A stretch of DNA of 64,000 nt, from contig DPGD01000024.1 in NCBI GenBank assembly GCA_003522145.1, positions 1 to 64,000 of the forward strand, written 5' to 3'. The position numbers and the translations under genes were made by a program. This document shows positions 14,696-22,964 of this stretch, in pieces (position 1 is the first letter of the stretch; the number at the start of each line of letters is the position of its first letter). The stretch is from Clostridiales bacterium. Lineage in GTDB: Bacteria > Bacillota > Clostridia > Oscillospirales > CAG-272. The notes below the pieces were generated by a model. It did not search any database. It was not told where the DNA came from and was given only the letters and a program-made list of their open reading frames with translations.

Positions 14696-15061
14696 ATGAA
14701 ACAAACTGAAAACGAAATCACCTACAACGAGAAAGACGGAATACTTTATCCCGATTTATCAATTCCCGAGCAAACCGACAACCCTATCGGCAAATACGGT
14801 CAGATGCGGCTCGACTATTTGAAGAAGCACCGCAGGGGCACTTACACCACCCTTTTGATGATGTTCAAATTGAACGCTTACCTCGCAGAGATTGACCGCG
14901 AGGTGCGATCAGAAGTCGATTTTTTGACTGAAGCACTTGCCAAACAGCGAGGTATTGACGAAAACCTTAAAGCAACTGATCAACTTAGATGGGTGCAAGA
15001 GATGAACAACTGTAAAGCATCCGCCGATGAAGTTGTGTTTCGGGAGACGATTTACAAATGA
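14696..15061 (+). CDS. tnpV: Transposon-encoded protein TnpV
   Basis: A 121-residue protein of the TnpV family, an accessory gene of Tn4451-type mobile elements whose function is unknown. The family pattern is clear: YNEKDGILYPDLSIPEQ at the N-terminus, PIGKYGQMRLDYLKKHRRGTY in the middle and LKATDQLRWVQEMN toward the end. Length is normal. I chose the ATG 5 nt after TTGGAGGAAAG; the frame is open 11 codons further up without a ribosome site. Its TGA overlaps the ATG of the broken DUF6809 gene downstream. It lies outside the tRNA-like end of the defence island, so it belongs to another element or its remnant. Confidence 0.88.
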   Translation: MKQTENEITYNEKDGILYPDLSIPEQTDNPIGKYGQMRLDYLKKHRRGTYTTLLMMFKLNAYLAEIDREVRSEVDFLTEALAKQRGIDENLKATDQLRWVQEMNNCKASADEVVFRETIYK

Positions 15062-15313
15062 GATCTGTTATCACTGAAGTTTGGTACGGGAATATTTGCC
15101 CTCAAGAGGACGGCATATTCTATACCTCAGAACTCAAGGAACTGCTCGGCTACATGGCACGCCATCAAGCCAACCTCGAAACAATCTTAACCGATAGTTT
15201 TTCGATAAGCTGATGGAAAACCAAATGAGTTTGACAGCCTTGCGGAAGCGGCAATATTTGAGTACAGCTTCAAACTCGGTGCAAAAATGATGCTTGAAAT
15301 GTTAACCAAATAA
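15058..15313 (+). pseudogene. DUF6809-type gene broken by frameshifts
   Basis: Starts at an ATG overlapping the tnpV stop (ATGA) and reads MRSVITEVWYGNICPQEDG, the opening typical of small DUF6809-like proteins that accompany TnpV. Frame 1 stops at ...TDSFSIS. The following protein pieces continue in the other two frames: FDKLMENQ, then EFDSLAEAAIFEYSFKLG and KMMLEMLTK ending in TAA. Two indels within about 30 bases near 15205-15230 therefore destroy the gene. The reconstructed product would be about 83 residues. Function unknown. Confidence 0.7.
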
Positions 15314-15317
15314 CAAT

Positions 15318-15348
15318 AACCCCGTAGCGCCTAAGTTGCTACGGGGTT
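15318..15348. terminator. Bidirectional terminator
   Basis: Perfect 11-bp inverted repeat (15318-15328 and 15338-15348, AACCCCGTAGC/GCTACGGGGTT) between the converging DUF6809 remnant and DnaG-like gene. T-rich sequence follows on the plus strand (CATCAATTTTT); on the minus strand it is followed by TATTGTTATTT. Confidence 0.75.
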
Positions 15349-15359
15349 ATCATCAATTT

Positions 15360-16187
15360 TTAGGTCAAAATACATTCGTATTCATTGATCTTATTAATTA
15401 TATCTTGCTCGTACTTATCTATGTATTCTGCGATTGAACTACATTCCATTATATCTAATGAGTCGCAATACATATTATTCTCTCGGCAATACTTCTGACA
15501 ATCAATGATATTAAAGTGTTGCGGAGCTAAAACCATGATAACTTTAAACTTCTGTTTTAGCAAATTAAGTTGTGCCACTGTTATTTTTGGAAAATAAGTT
15601 GAAACGAGATTAAATATACCTTTGCCTGCCAATTTGAAATAGTCTTCGTAATTGGCCACGATCAAGACACTCTTTTTATTGGTTTGGACAGCCAAATTGT
15701 ATGAATACAAATGGTGTGAGCGTTCAAATGACTTGGAGTTCGGGTATTTATATAACTGTTGTTTGTCTGTTATGAAAAAATCAAAGCACGCTACTTTACC
15801 ATTTTCATCAATGGTAGGAATGATAATACTATTCCGCATCTTGTCACAGTAATTGCCCCGGAATGATTTTAATACCAACTTGGCAATCTCTAATTGTGAT
15901 AATGTGTGTTCCTTTTCTTTTGTCATATAATTGATGAAAGTATTGAAGGAGTTATCATGAAAACCGATCCTCAACTGAACGATTGTCTTGCCGAATATTC
16001 CCCACGAATGCAAAATGTCAATTGCAGATTTTGCTTTGGGATTGCTCTTTAGTTGTTGGTGATAATACATTGCCGCGTCCCGCATAAGTTCGGAGAGGCA
16101 TTCTGCTTTGTCTGCATCTAAGTCGATTTCTGCAACAGAAGCCAATTCTTGTATTGCAGATTTATAATCCAACTCTTTGGTTTTCAT
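15360..16187 (-). CDS. Degenerate DnaG-type primase-like protein
   Basis: A 275-residue protein following the DnaG catalytic-core pattern without the N-terminal zinc domain. MRDAAMYYHQQLKSNPKAKS, then GIFGKTIVQLRIGFHD, DKMRNSIIIPTIDENGKVACF and YKYPNSKSF match the DnaG N-terminal core (AA..Y...L, RGI, RIxFPI.D..G.V.AF, PKYLNS). The TOPRIM part follows (KKSVLIVANYEDYFKLAG), but the conserved catalytic Glu is missing (VANYED instead of EGxxD) and the DxD site reads LAPQHFN. It is thus unlikely to polymerise RNA. It could be a decayed element primase or a TOPRIM-fold regulator. It stands alone, with a large inverted repeat upstream. Confidence 0.6.
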   Translation of the reverse strand: MKTKELDYKSAIQELASVAEIDLDADKAECLSELMRDAAMYYHQQLKSNPKAKSAIDILHSWGIFGKTIVQLRIGFHDNSFNTFINYMTKEKEHTLSQLEIAKLVLKSFRGNYCDKMRNSIIIPTIDENGKVACFDFFITDKQQLYKYPNSKSFERSHHLYSYNLAVQTNKKSVLIVANYEDYFKLAGKGIFNLVSTYFPKITVAQLNLLKQKFKVIMVLAPQHFNIIDCQKYCRENNMYCDSLDIMECSSIAEYIDKYEQDIINKINEYECILT

Positions 16188-16210
16188 AAGAAATGTTATA
16201 ATCTTTCATG

Positions 16211-16275
16211 AAGTGATTGAGTCCTTTCTGTTGGATGGTTTGTGGTGATTCTATTTTAACAGAACTCAATCACTT
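16211..16275. repeat. Perfect 12-bp inverted repeat upstream of the primase-like gene
   Basis: Arms AAGTGATTGAGT (16211-16222) and ACTCAATCACTT (16264-16275) separated by 41 bases, immediately upstream of the DnaG-like gene. May be a two-site operator for that gene or a residual replication/transfer signal. Between 16276 and the promoter at 16355 the sequence is A/T-rich with no gene. Confidence 0.6.
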
Positions 16276-16354
16276 TTTCTATACCTTTTTGCTTTTTTCT
16301 GTCTCACATCTATTGTAACACTACAAATTACAATTTTATTTTTATATAAGACTC

Positions 16355-16383
16355 TTGCTTTTTTTACGGTTATATGTTATGCT
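16355..16383 (+). promoter_or_regulatory. Promoter of the peptide (RiPP) locus
   Basis: -35 TTGCTT (16355-16360), 17-bp spacer and -10 TATGCT (16378-16383). It is followed by A/T-rich sequence with ATCAATCAGTCAATTAT, whose TCAAT/TCAAT half-sites could bind the TetR regulator encoded directly downstream. Confidence 0.6.
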
Positions 16384-16434
16384 ATATCTGAACAATCAAT
16401 CAGTCAATTATAAGTGAGGAGTTTACACATATCT

Positions 16435-17028
16435 ATGAGGACAGAACGTCAACATAATGACAGAAAAATAGAAATTATGGAAAAATGTTTTGATTGCTAT
16501 GCCGAAAACGGCCTGTCCAGCACGGGAATCAAAACGCTTGCCAAGGAATGTGGCTGTACATCGGGAACGCTTTACATTTATTTCAAAAATCTGGACGAGC
16601 TGATCGTCGAATCAACGGCTCACTGCATGGCAAAGGTGGAGGACGACTTCATGGCCAGATCGCCGAACAGCCCGACGGAGCTTATGCGCTTTATTGATGA
16701 AACTCCGTATTGGACGGCAGAAAAGCACGGGAAGAAATACCGCCTGATGTATCAGGTCTATACGCATCCGAAATACATAGAACACGGCAAAAAATTCTTT
16801 GACGGCGTAAACAAGCGTTACACCGAATATGCAAAGAGCCTTGAAGCAAAGCTTGGCATCCCGTGCGAGGTGCTGACGCCTCTCATCTTCATTCTCATCC
16901 GCGCCAGCGTTCATTACGCTATGTTTGAGGACGAATACTATCTGAAAAGCCAGCTTGACGTTTTGAAGCAAGGCTCGGCCATGTTTATACAAAAATACAA
17001 AGCCACGCAGGAAAGCCCGAAGGCATAA
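16435..17028 (+). CDS. TetR/AcrR-family transcriptional regulator
   Basis: A 197-residue one-component repressor. The N-terminal helix-turn-helix (about 8-55) shows the usual pattern: GLSSTGIKTLAKECGCTSGT then LYIYFKNLDELIVES. The rest is the helical ligand-binding domain, with no close ligand prediction possible. ATG chosen 13 nt after GAGGAG; a GTG seven codons upstream has no ribosome site. It is first in the peptide locus, 65 nt before the STAS gene and probably in the same transcript, so it is a likely local (auto)repressor. Confidence 0.88.
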   Translation: MRTERQHNDRKIEIMEKCFDCYAENGLSSTGIKTLAKECGCTSGTLYIYFKNLDELIVESTAHCMAKVEDDFMARSPNSPTELMRFIDETPYWTAEKHGKKYRLMYQVYTHPKYIEHGKKFFDGVNKRYTEYAKSLEAKLGIPCEVLTPLIFILIRASVHYAMFEDEYYLKSQLDVLKQGSAMFIQKYKATQESPKA

Positions 17029-17093
17029 ATTTTCCTCGCGGCAACACATAACACGGCATATACTTATGCAAGGAAAGGATAAGGATAAAGAAC

Positions 17094-17390
17094 ATGACAA
17101 CCAACAAACTTTTTGAAGGCGAACGGCTTACACTCACCCTGTCGGGAAGGCTCGACACCAATTCGTCCCCCGCACTGGAGGCGGAGCTGAAGCAATCCGT
17201 CGGTGGGGTGAAGGAGCTGATTTTTGATTTTTCCGGCGTAGAATACATCTCCTCTGCGGGGCTTCGCATCCTGCTGGCGGCGCAGAAGGTGATGAACCGC
17301 CAGGGCAGCATGAAGCTGATCGGCGTAAACGACGACGTTATGGAAGTATTTGAAATCACCGGCTTTTCCGACATTTTGACCATCGAATAA
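17094..17390 (+). CDS. STAS-domain anti-sigma factor antagonist
   Basis: A 98-residue single STAS domain (SpoIIAA/RsbV type). LSGRLDTNSSPALEAEL and the phosphorylation-site motif YISSAGLRILL are intact; the serine in SSAGLR (about 56-57) is the residue that a partner kinase phosphorylates and a PP2C phosphatase restores. It is the first member of a STAS / SpoIIE / HATPase trio encoded without gaps larger than 10 nt. Ribosome site GGATAAGGATAAAG. Together these form a partner-switching device upstream of peptide export genes. Confidence 0.93.
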   Translation: MTTNKLFEGERLTLTLSGRLDTNSSPALEAELKQSVGGVKELIFDFSGVEYISSAGLRILLAAQKVMNRQGSMKLIGVNDDVMEVFEITGFSDILTIE

Positions 17391-17400
17391 GCGAGGAATT

Positions 17401-19836
17401 ATGAAAACTTTCTTTTTGCTCTCCGTCGTAGCGCTTTTGCCCGTGATTTTGTCCGCGCTGATATACCTTGCGGAACGGACAAAAGCCATCCGCAAGCTTC
17501 CCTATGCCGTCAGGCAGCTCCTGATCGGAGTTCTGTTCGGCGGGCTTGCGATTCTCGGAACGGAATTTGGGATCAAAACCGACGGCGCCATCATCAACGC
17601 AAGAGACGCCTCGCCGATCTGCGCGGGACTTCTTTTCGGCGCGCCGGCAGGAATCATAGCGGGACTGATCGGCGGCGTGGAGCGGTGGTTCGCAGTTCTT
17701 TGGGGAGCCGGGCAATATACCCGTCTCGCCTGCAGCATTTCCACCGTGCTTGCGGGCGTTTTCGCGGCTGTCCTGCGGAAATTCATGTTTGATAACAAAA
17801 AGCCGAAATGGTATTACTGTCTTGCGACGGCAACCATTACGGAGGTCATCCATATGCTGATGATATTCCTTACGAACATGACCGACGCAAGAACCGCGTT
17901 TTCGTTTGTGCGAACCTGCTCGCTTCCCATGATTGCGGTCAACAGTCTTGCCGTGATGCTTGCGGGGCTTCTGCTTTCGATTCTTTCCGGAGCGGATCGT
18001 AAAAGCGAAAGGCGCGACCTGAAAAAAATTTCACAGTCGTTTCAGCGGTTTCTCCTGATCTGCGTTACGGCGGGCTTTCTCATGACAACGATTTTCACAT
18101 GGGCGTTGCAGACGGAGCTTGCCAAAAACGAGGCAAACAACCTGGTAAAGCTGAACATCGAAGATGTAAAAGCGGATATTCTTGACGCTTCCAACCACAA
18201 CCTCCTGTCCCTCACGGCCAAAATCGCCGAACGCATCCATACGGCGGACAAGGTGGATTACGCGCTGCTTTGCGCCCTCGGAAACGAATACGATGTAGCC
18301 GAAATCAACATCATCAATCCGCAAGGCATCATCGTGGAAACCACCTACGAAAAGTTTCGGAATTACGACATGCGCGGAGGCCATCAATCGGCGGAGTTTC
18401 TTGTCCTGCTTGACGGGGAAACCAAGGAATATGTTCAAAACTATCAGCCTACCTCGTCCAATCCGGCCATTTCCCGCAAATATGCGGGCATCGTGCTGGA
18501 CGGCGGCGGCTTTGTGCAGGTGGCTTATGACGCGGAGCGCTTCCAAAAAGACATTGATGACATTGTCATCGGAGTCACGCGCAACCGCCACATCGGAGAA
18601 AACGGCAGTATAATCATCGCCGGCGAGGATTGGAACATCGTCAGCGACAGACACGGAAACGAAGGCAAAAACCTCGATGTTTCCGGCATTTACATAGACC
18701 GCCCTACCATGCCCGAGGACAAGTATTTTGACGCCGTTGTTTACGGCGAGAAATCGCTTTGCCGATATATCGTTTCCGAAGGCTACTACATCGTGGCCGC
18801 CATGCCTTACACGGAGGCGGTGTTCTCGCGCGACGTGTCGGTGTATGTGACGGTGTTTATGGAATTTGTTGTTTTCGGAATGTTGTTCATCGTCGTTTAT
18901 TTTCTCATCAAGAAGCTGGTCGTGGACAACATGGTGAAGATCAACCAATCGCTGGCAAAGATCACCAGCGGCAACCTTGACACCGTCGTAAATGTAAGAA
19001 CCAACGAAGAATTTGCTTCCCTTTCCGACGATATAAACTCAACCGTTCTGACGCTGAAGCGCTATATTGCGGAAGCGGCGGCGCGCATCGACAAAGAATT
19101 GGAATTTGCCAAGGCCATTCAACATTCCGCCATTCCGATGGTTTTCCCGCCGTATCCCGGCCACAGCGAATTTGACATATACGCAACCATGGACACCGCC
19201 AAAGAAGTGGGCGGCGACTTTTACGATTTCTATTTTGTCGGCGAAAACAAGCTCGGATTTCTTATCGCCGATGTTTCCGGCAAAGGGATTCCCGCCGCCA
19301 TGTTTATGATGACGGCCAAAACCATCATAAAAGGCTATGCCGAGGCCGGCAGGGACGTAGACGAGGTCTTTACCGTCGCCAATGCCAAGCTGTGCGAATC
19401 CAACGAAGCCGGAATGTTTGTCACCGCATGGATGGGCATGCTGGATATAACCACCGGAAGGGTTGAATTTGCCAACGCAGGCCACAACCCGCCGCTCGTA
19501 AGACATGCAGACGGAAGCTTTGAATTTCTGAAATCCAAGCCGGGCTTCATTCTTGCCGGAATGGAGGGGATGAAGTATCGCAAAAACGAGCTTGTCCTTT
19601 CGGCCGGCGACGAGATCTATCTCTATACCGACGGAGTTACGGAGGCGACAAACGCGAAAAACGAGCTTTACGGCGAAAAACGGCTGGTAAAGCTGCTGGA
19701 TTCCCTGCACGGACTGACAAGCGAAGGAATTTGTCGTGCCGTCAAGGCAGACATAGACGCTTTTGTGGGAGACGCCCCGCAATTCGATGATATTACCATG
19801 CTGTATCTGAAATATAACGGAGGCTCTGAAAAATGA
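17401..19836 (+). CDS. Membrane-bound SpoIIE-type PP2C serine phosphatase sensor
   Basis: An 811-residue receptor phosphatase. Residues 1-200 form a 5-6-helix membrane domain resembling the LytS 5TM receptor (ALLPVILSALIYLAE; RDASPICAGLLFGAPAGI). After a helix near 215-235 comes an extracytoplasmic domain of about 240 residues, probably Cache-like, closing with a helix near 480-505. A HAMP-like linker follows (LVVDNMVKINQSLAKITSGN), then the SpoIIE PP2C domain (about 590-805) with metal-site motifs VGGDFYDF, IADVSGKGIPAAMFMM, NAGHNPPLV and LYTDGVTEA. It should dephosphorylate the STAS protein in response to an external or membrane signal. Its stop overlaps the kinase start by four bases. Confidence 0.93.
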   Translation: MKTFFLLSVVALLPVILSALIYLAERTKAIRKLPYAVRQLLIGVLFGGLAILGTEFGIKTDGAIINARDASPICAGLLFGAPAGIIAGLIGGVERWFAVLWGAGQYTRLACSISTVLAGVFAAVLRKFMFDNKKPKWYYCLATATITEVIHMLMIFLTNMTDARTAFSFVRTCSLPMIAVNSLAVMLAGLLLSILSGADRKSERRDLKKISQSFQRFLLICVTAGFLMTTIFTWALQTELAKNEANNLVKLNIEDVKADILDASNHNLLSLTAKIAERIHTADKVDYALLCALGNEYDVAEINIINPQGIIVETTYEKFRNYDMRGGHQSAEFLVLLDGETKEYVQNYQPTSSNPAISRKYAGIVLDGGGFVQVAYDAERFQKDIDDIVIGVTRNRHIGENGSIIIAGEDWNIVSDRHGNEGKNLDVSGIYIDRPTMPEDKYFDAVVYGEKSLCRYIVSEGYYIVAAMPYTEAVFSRDVSVYVTVFMEFVVFGMLFIVVYFLIKKLVVDNMVKINQSLAKITSGNLDTVVNVRTNEEFASLSDDINSTVLTLKRYIAEAAARIDKELEFAKAIQHSAIPMVFPPYPGHSEFDIYATMDTAKEVGGDFYDFYFVGENKLGFLIADVSGKGIPAAMFMMTAKTIIKGYAEAGRDVDEVFTVANAKLCESNEAGMFVTAWMGMLDITTGRVEFANAGHNPPLVRHADGSFEFLKSKPGFILAGMEGMKYRKNELVLSAGDEIYLYTDGVTEATNAKNELYGEKRLVKLLDSLHGLTSEGICRAVKADIDAFVGDAPQFDDITMLYLKYNGGSEK

Positions 19837-20240
19837 AGGAATTGACAATCCCCGCAACCGTTGAAAACATAGAAAAGGTAACCGAATTTGTAAACCGTCA
19901 GCTTCAGGAGATCCACTGCCCGAGCAAGGCGCAGATGCAGATTGATATAGCGATTGACGAGCTTTTCGGCAACATCGCGCATTACGCATACAGGCCCGAA
20001 ACAGGCCCCGCCACGGTGCGCGTGGAGGTAACGGAAGCGCCGATCTCCGTCATTGTCACCTTTATTGATCATGGGGTTCCCTACGATCCTCTGAAAAAGG
20101 ACGATCCCGACATTACCCTGTCCGCAGACGAACGCGCCATTGGCGGGCTTGGCATTTTCATGGTCAAGAAAACCATGGACGAAATCACATACGAATATAA
20201 GGACGGTCAGAACATCCTTCGCATCCGAAAGGATCTTTGA
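19833..20240 (+). CDS. SpoIIAB/RsbW-like HATPase serine kinase (anti-sigma type)
   Basis: A 135-residue GHKL ATPase. N-box IDELFGNIAHYAY, G1 IDHGVPYDP and G2 IGGLGIFMVKK are all present. Proteins of this type bind a sigma factor or other partner and phosphorylate the STAS antagonist, releasing the partner when the antagonist is dephosphorylated. It overlaps the phosphatase gene by 4 nt (ATGA). The natural partner is not obvious: the only sigma factor in the locus is of the ECF class, which is not the classic RsbW target. Confidence 0.92.
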   Translation: MKELTIPATVENIEKVTEFVNRQLQEIHCPSKAQMQIDIAIDELFGNIAHYAYRPETGPATVRVEVTEAPISVIVTFIDHGVPYDPLKKDDPDITLSADERAIGGLGIFMVKKTMDEITYEYKDGQNILRIRKDL

Positions 20241-20283
20241 AGCCGTTTGGAGCCGATTGAAATTTTATAAACGAGGTAAAGGT

Positions 20284-20760
20284 ATGAGCCAACCGATATT
20301 CCGCCAAAAAAGTATGGAAAAAATCTCTTCCCCGGAGCAGATGAACGATTACATCCGCGTGTCAAACCCAAGTGTATGGATGATCCTTGCCGCCGTTATC
20401 GTACTGCTGGCAGGCGTATGCGTGTGGGGAATGTTCGGATGTCTTGACACCTCCTTTCAAACGGGCGGCGTCTGCCGGGACGGCTGTCTGACCGTTTATG
20501 TCAAGGAAGCCGACTTTGCCAAAATCAAAGGAAAAGCCATTCTTTCGGTTGACGGCTCGGAGCTTTCGCTGTCCGATCTGCCAGGCTCTCCCGTTCGGCT
20601 CGATGACAGTGCCGATCCGTATCTTCTTCATCTCATAGGCGCTTCGGCGGGCGATTGGGTATATGTTCTGACAGTCGATGCCAAAGACATGAAAAGCGGC
20701 ACGTTCTCCGTTTCGGTCATTACCGAGCGCGTCAAGCCGCTCGACTTTGTGCTGAACTGA
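20284..20760 (+). CDS. NHLM-type peptide secretion accessory protein
   Basis: A 158-residue single-pass membrane protein: a cytoplasmic stretch (FRQKSMEKISSPEQMNDYIRV), a helix at about 33-53 (VWMILAAVIVLLAGVCVWG) and an extracytoplasmic beta-rich domain. The SSPEQ..DYIRV..P opening matches the short secretion proteins that accompany NHLP/NHLM bacteriocin exporters, much shorter than full HlyD adaptors. Start ATG follows GAGGTAAAGG. Ten nt before the C39-peptidase transporter, with which it should form the export complex. Confidence 0.82.
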   Translation: MSQPIFRQKSMEKISSPEQMNDYIRVSNPSVWMILAAVIVLLAGVCVWGMFGCLDTSFQTGGVCRDGCLTVYVKEADFAKIKGKAILSVDGSELSLSDLPGSPVRLDDSADPYLLHLIGASAGDWVYVLTVDAKDMKSGTFSVSVITERVKPLDFVLN

Positions 20761-20769
20761 GGTGCGGAC

Positions 20770-22950
20770 ATGAAGGCAACCAAAAAAATCAAAGCGCCCC
20801 TGACAAAGGGCGTGGCCAAAGTGCCCGTGATCATGCAGATGGAAGCGCTGGAATGCGGCGCCGCAAGCCTTGCCATGATCCTTGCCTATTATGAAAAATG
20901 GATCCCGCTGGAGCAGGTGCGTCTTGACTGCGGCGTTTCGCGCGACGGCTCCAACGCAAGAAATCTTCTCCGGGCCGCCCGAAGCTACGGCCTTGCGGCC
21001 AAGGGCTATCGCTATGAACCCGAAACCCTGAAAAAAGAGGGGAAATTCCCCTGCATTATCCATTGGAATTTCAATCATTTTGTGGTTCTTGACGGCTTCA
21101 AGGGCAACAAAGCGGTGTTAAACGATCCCGCAAAGGGCACCTATACTGTCCCTATGAGCGTTTTTGACGACTCGTTTACAGGGGTATGCCTGTTTTTTGA
21201 GCCGGACGAAGGCTTTGTGCCGGAGGGCAAGCCGCAGTCCATGCTGAAATATGCGCAAAAACGGCTTGTCGGCGCAAGCACCGCCATTGTATTCGTCGTT
21301 CTGACCTCTATGATCACATCCCTGCTCGGCATGATCACGCCGGCGTTTTCGCGCATCTTTCTTGACCGACTGCTGACAAAAGAAAACCCGGAATGGCTCA
21401 CGCCGTTTACGATTGCACTTGTGGGAATAAGCGTCATTCAGCTTATCGTTGCATGGATCCAGGCCATCTATTCTCTCCGCATCAACGGAAAGCTCGCCAT
21501 GGTGGGAAACACAACCTTTATGTGGAAAATCCTGCGCATGCCCATGGAATTTTTTTCTCAGCGCATGGCAGGCGATCTTCAGGGCAGACAAGCGTCGAAC
21601 GCCATGATAGCGGAGCGGCTGGTCAACATGTTTGCGCCGCTCGCGCTCAACGCCGCTATGATGGTGTTTTATCTCGTGGTCATGCTCCGATACAGCGTCG
21701 TACTGACGATGATAGGGCTTTTTTCGGTGATTGCCAACCTGGCCCTTTCGGGAATTATTTCAAGAAAGCGCATCAATATCACCCGCGTGCAAATGCGCGA
21801 CGCCGGCAAGCTGGCGGGAACCACGGTCGCCGGCATAGAAATGATTGAAACCATCAAGGCCAGCGGCGCCGAAAACGGCTTTTTTGAAAAATGGGCCGGC
21901 TATCAGGCAAGCGTCAATACAAATCAGGTTCGGTATCAGCGCACCAATCTGCTTCTTGAGCTACTGCCGGCTCTGATAAGCGCCCTTTGCGGAACGGCCG
22001 TGCTGATGACAGGCGTTTTCCTGGCGATGGAAGGTCTGTTTACCGTCGGTATGATCATGGCGTTTCAGGGCTTTCTTTCGTCGTTCGTTTCCCCCGCAAT
22101 GTCGCTGATTTCCGCGGGGCAATCGCTCCAGGAAATGCGCACCGATATGGAACGGATTGAGGATGTTATGAAATATCCCGCCGACGTGACCTTTGCCGAG
22201 CACGAGGAGGAGGCTGTCGAATACGACAAGCTGGCCGGAAACATCGAAATCAAAAATATAACCTTCGGGTATTCCCGCCTGGCGGAGCCTTTGATTCAGG
22301 ATTTCAGCATGACCTTGACGCCGGGAAGCCGCATTGCTTTTGTCGGGCCGTCCGGGTGCGGAAAGTCCACCCTCTCAAAGCTCATATCCGGACTTTACAA
22401 GCCTTGGAGCGGCGAAATCCTGTTTGACGGCAAGCCTTTGTCGGAAATTGATCGCAGCGTGTTTACAGGCTCCCTTGCCGTGGTGGATCAGGATATTATC
22501 CTGTTTGAAGATACGATTGCCAACAACATTAAAATGTGGGATAACTCCATTGAAGACTTTGAAATGATCATGGCGGCGCGCGACGCGCAGCTTCACGAGG
22601 ATATTATGCAGCGCGAAGGCGGCTATCAGTACCGGCTGACCGAGGGCGGAAAGGATTTTTCCGGCGGGCAGAGACAGCGCATGGAGATTGCGCGCGTGCT
22701 CGCGCAGGATCCCACGATCATCCTTCTTGACGAGGCGACAAGTGCGCTGGACGCCAAAACCGAATACGACGTGGTGAAATCCATCAAAGACAGGGGCATC
22801 ACCTGTATTGTGGTGGCGCACAGACTTTCCACCATACGCGATTGTGACGAGATTATTGTAATGGATCAGGGAAAAGTCATTGAGCGCGGAACACACGAGG
22901 AGCTGATGAAACAAGGCGGAGCTTATACTCAGCTCGTATCAAACGAGTAA
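20770..22950 (+). CDS. NHLM-type ABC exporter with C39 leader peptidase
   Basis: A 726-residue peptidase-permease-ATPase. The C39 protease domain (about 15-140) has its Cys in MEALECGAAS (Cys29), His in HFVVLDG (about 103) and Asp in LNDPAKG. Six membrane helices lie at about 165-450. The nucleotide-binding domain has Walker A GPSGCGKST (near 526), signature FSGGQRQR (near 632) and Walker B IILLDEAT. It removes leaders after double glycine while exporting the peptide; the nine downstream precursors end their leaders in GG. Followed 14 nt later by a second transporter. Confidence 0.95.
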   Translation: MKATKKIKAPLTKGVAKVPVIMQMEALECGAASLAMILAYYEKWIPLEQVRLDCGVSRDGSNARNLLRAARSYGLAAKGYRYEPETLKKEGKFPCIIHWNFNHFVVLDGFKGNKAVLNDPAKGTYTVPMSVFDDSFTGVCLFFEPDEGFVPEGKPQSMLKYAQKRLVGASTAIVFVVLTSMITSLLGMITPAFSRIFLDRLLTKENPEWLTPFTIALVGISVIQLIVAWIQAIYSLRINGKLAMVGNTTFMWKILRMPMEFFSQRMAGDLQGRQASNAMIAERLVNMFAPLALNAAMMVFYLVVMLRYSVVLTMIGLFSVIANLALSGIISRKRINITRVQMRDAGKLAGTTVAGIEMIETIKASGAENGFFEKWAGYQASVNTNQVRYQRTNLLLELLPALISALCGTAVLMTGVFLAMEGLFTVGMIMAFQGFLSSFVSPAMSLISAGQSLQEMRTDMERIEDVMKYPADVTFAEHEEEAVEYDKLAGNIEIKNITFGYSRLAEPLIQDFSMTLTPGSRIAFVGPSGCGKSTLSKLISGLYKPWSGEILFDGKPLSEIDRSVFTGSLAVVDQDIILFEDTIANNIKMWDNSIEDFEMIMAARDAQLHEDIMQREGGYQYRLTEGGKDFSGGQRQRMEIARVLAQDPTIILLDEATSALDAKTEYDVVKSIKDRGITCIVVAHRLSTIRDCDEIIVMDQGKVIERGTHEELMKQGGAYTQLVSNE

Positions 22951-22964
22951 GGGGGCGGATCGAT

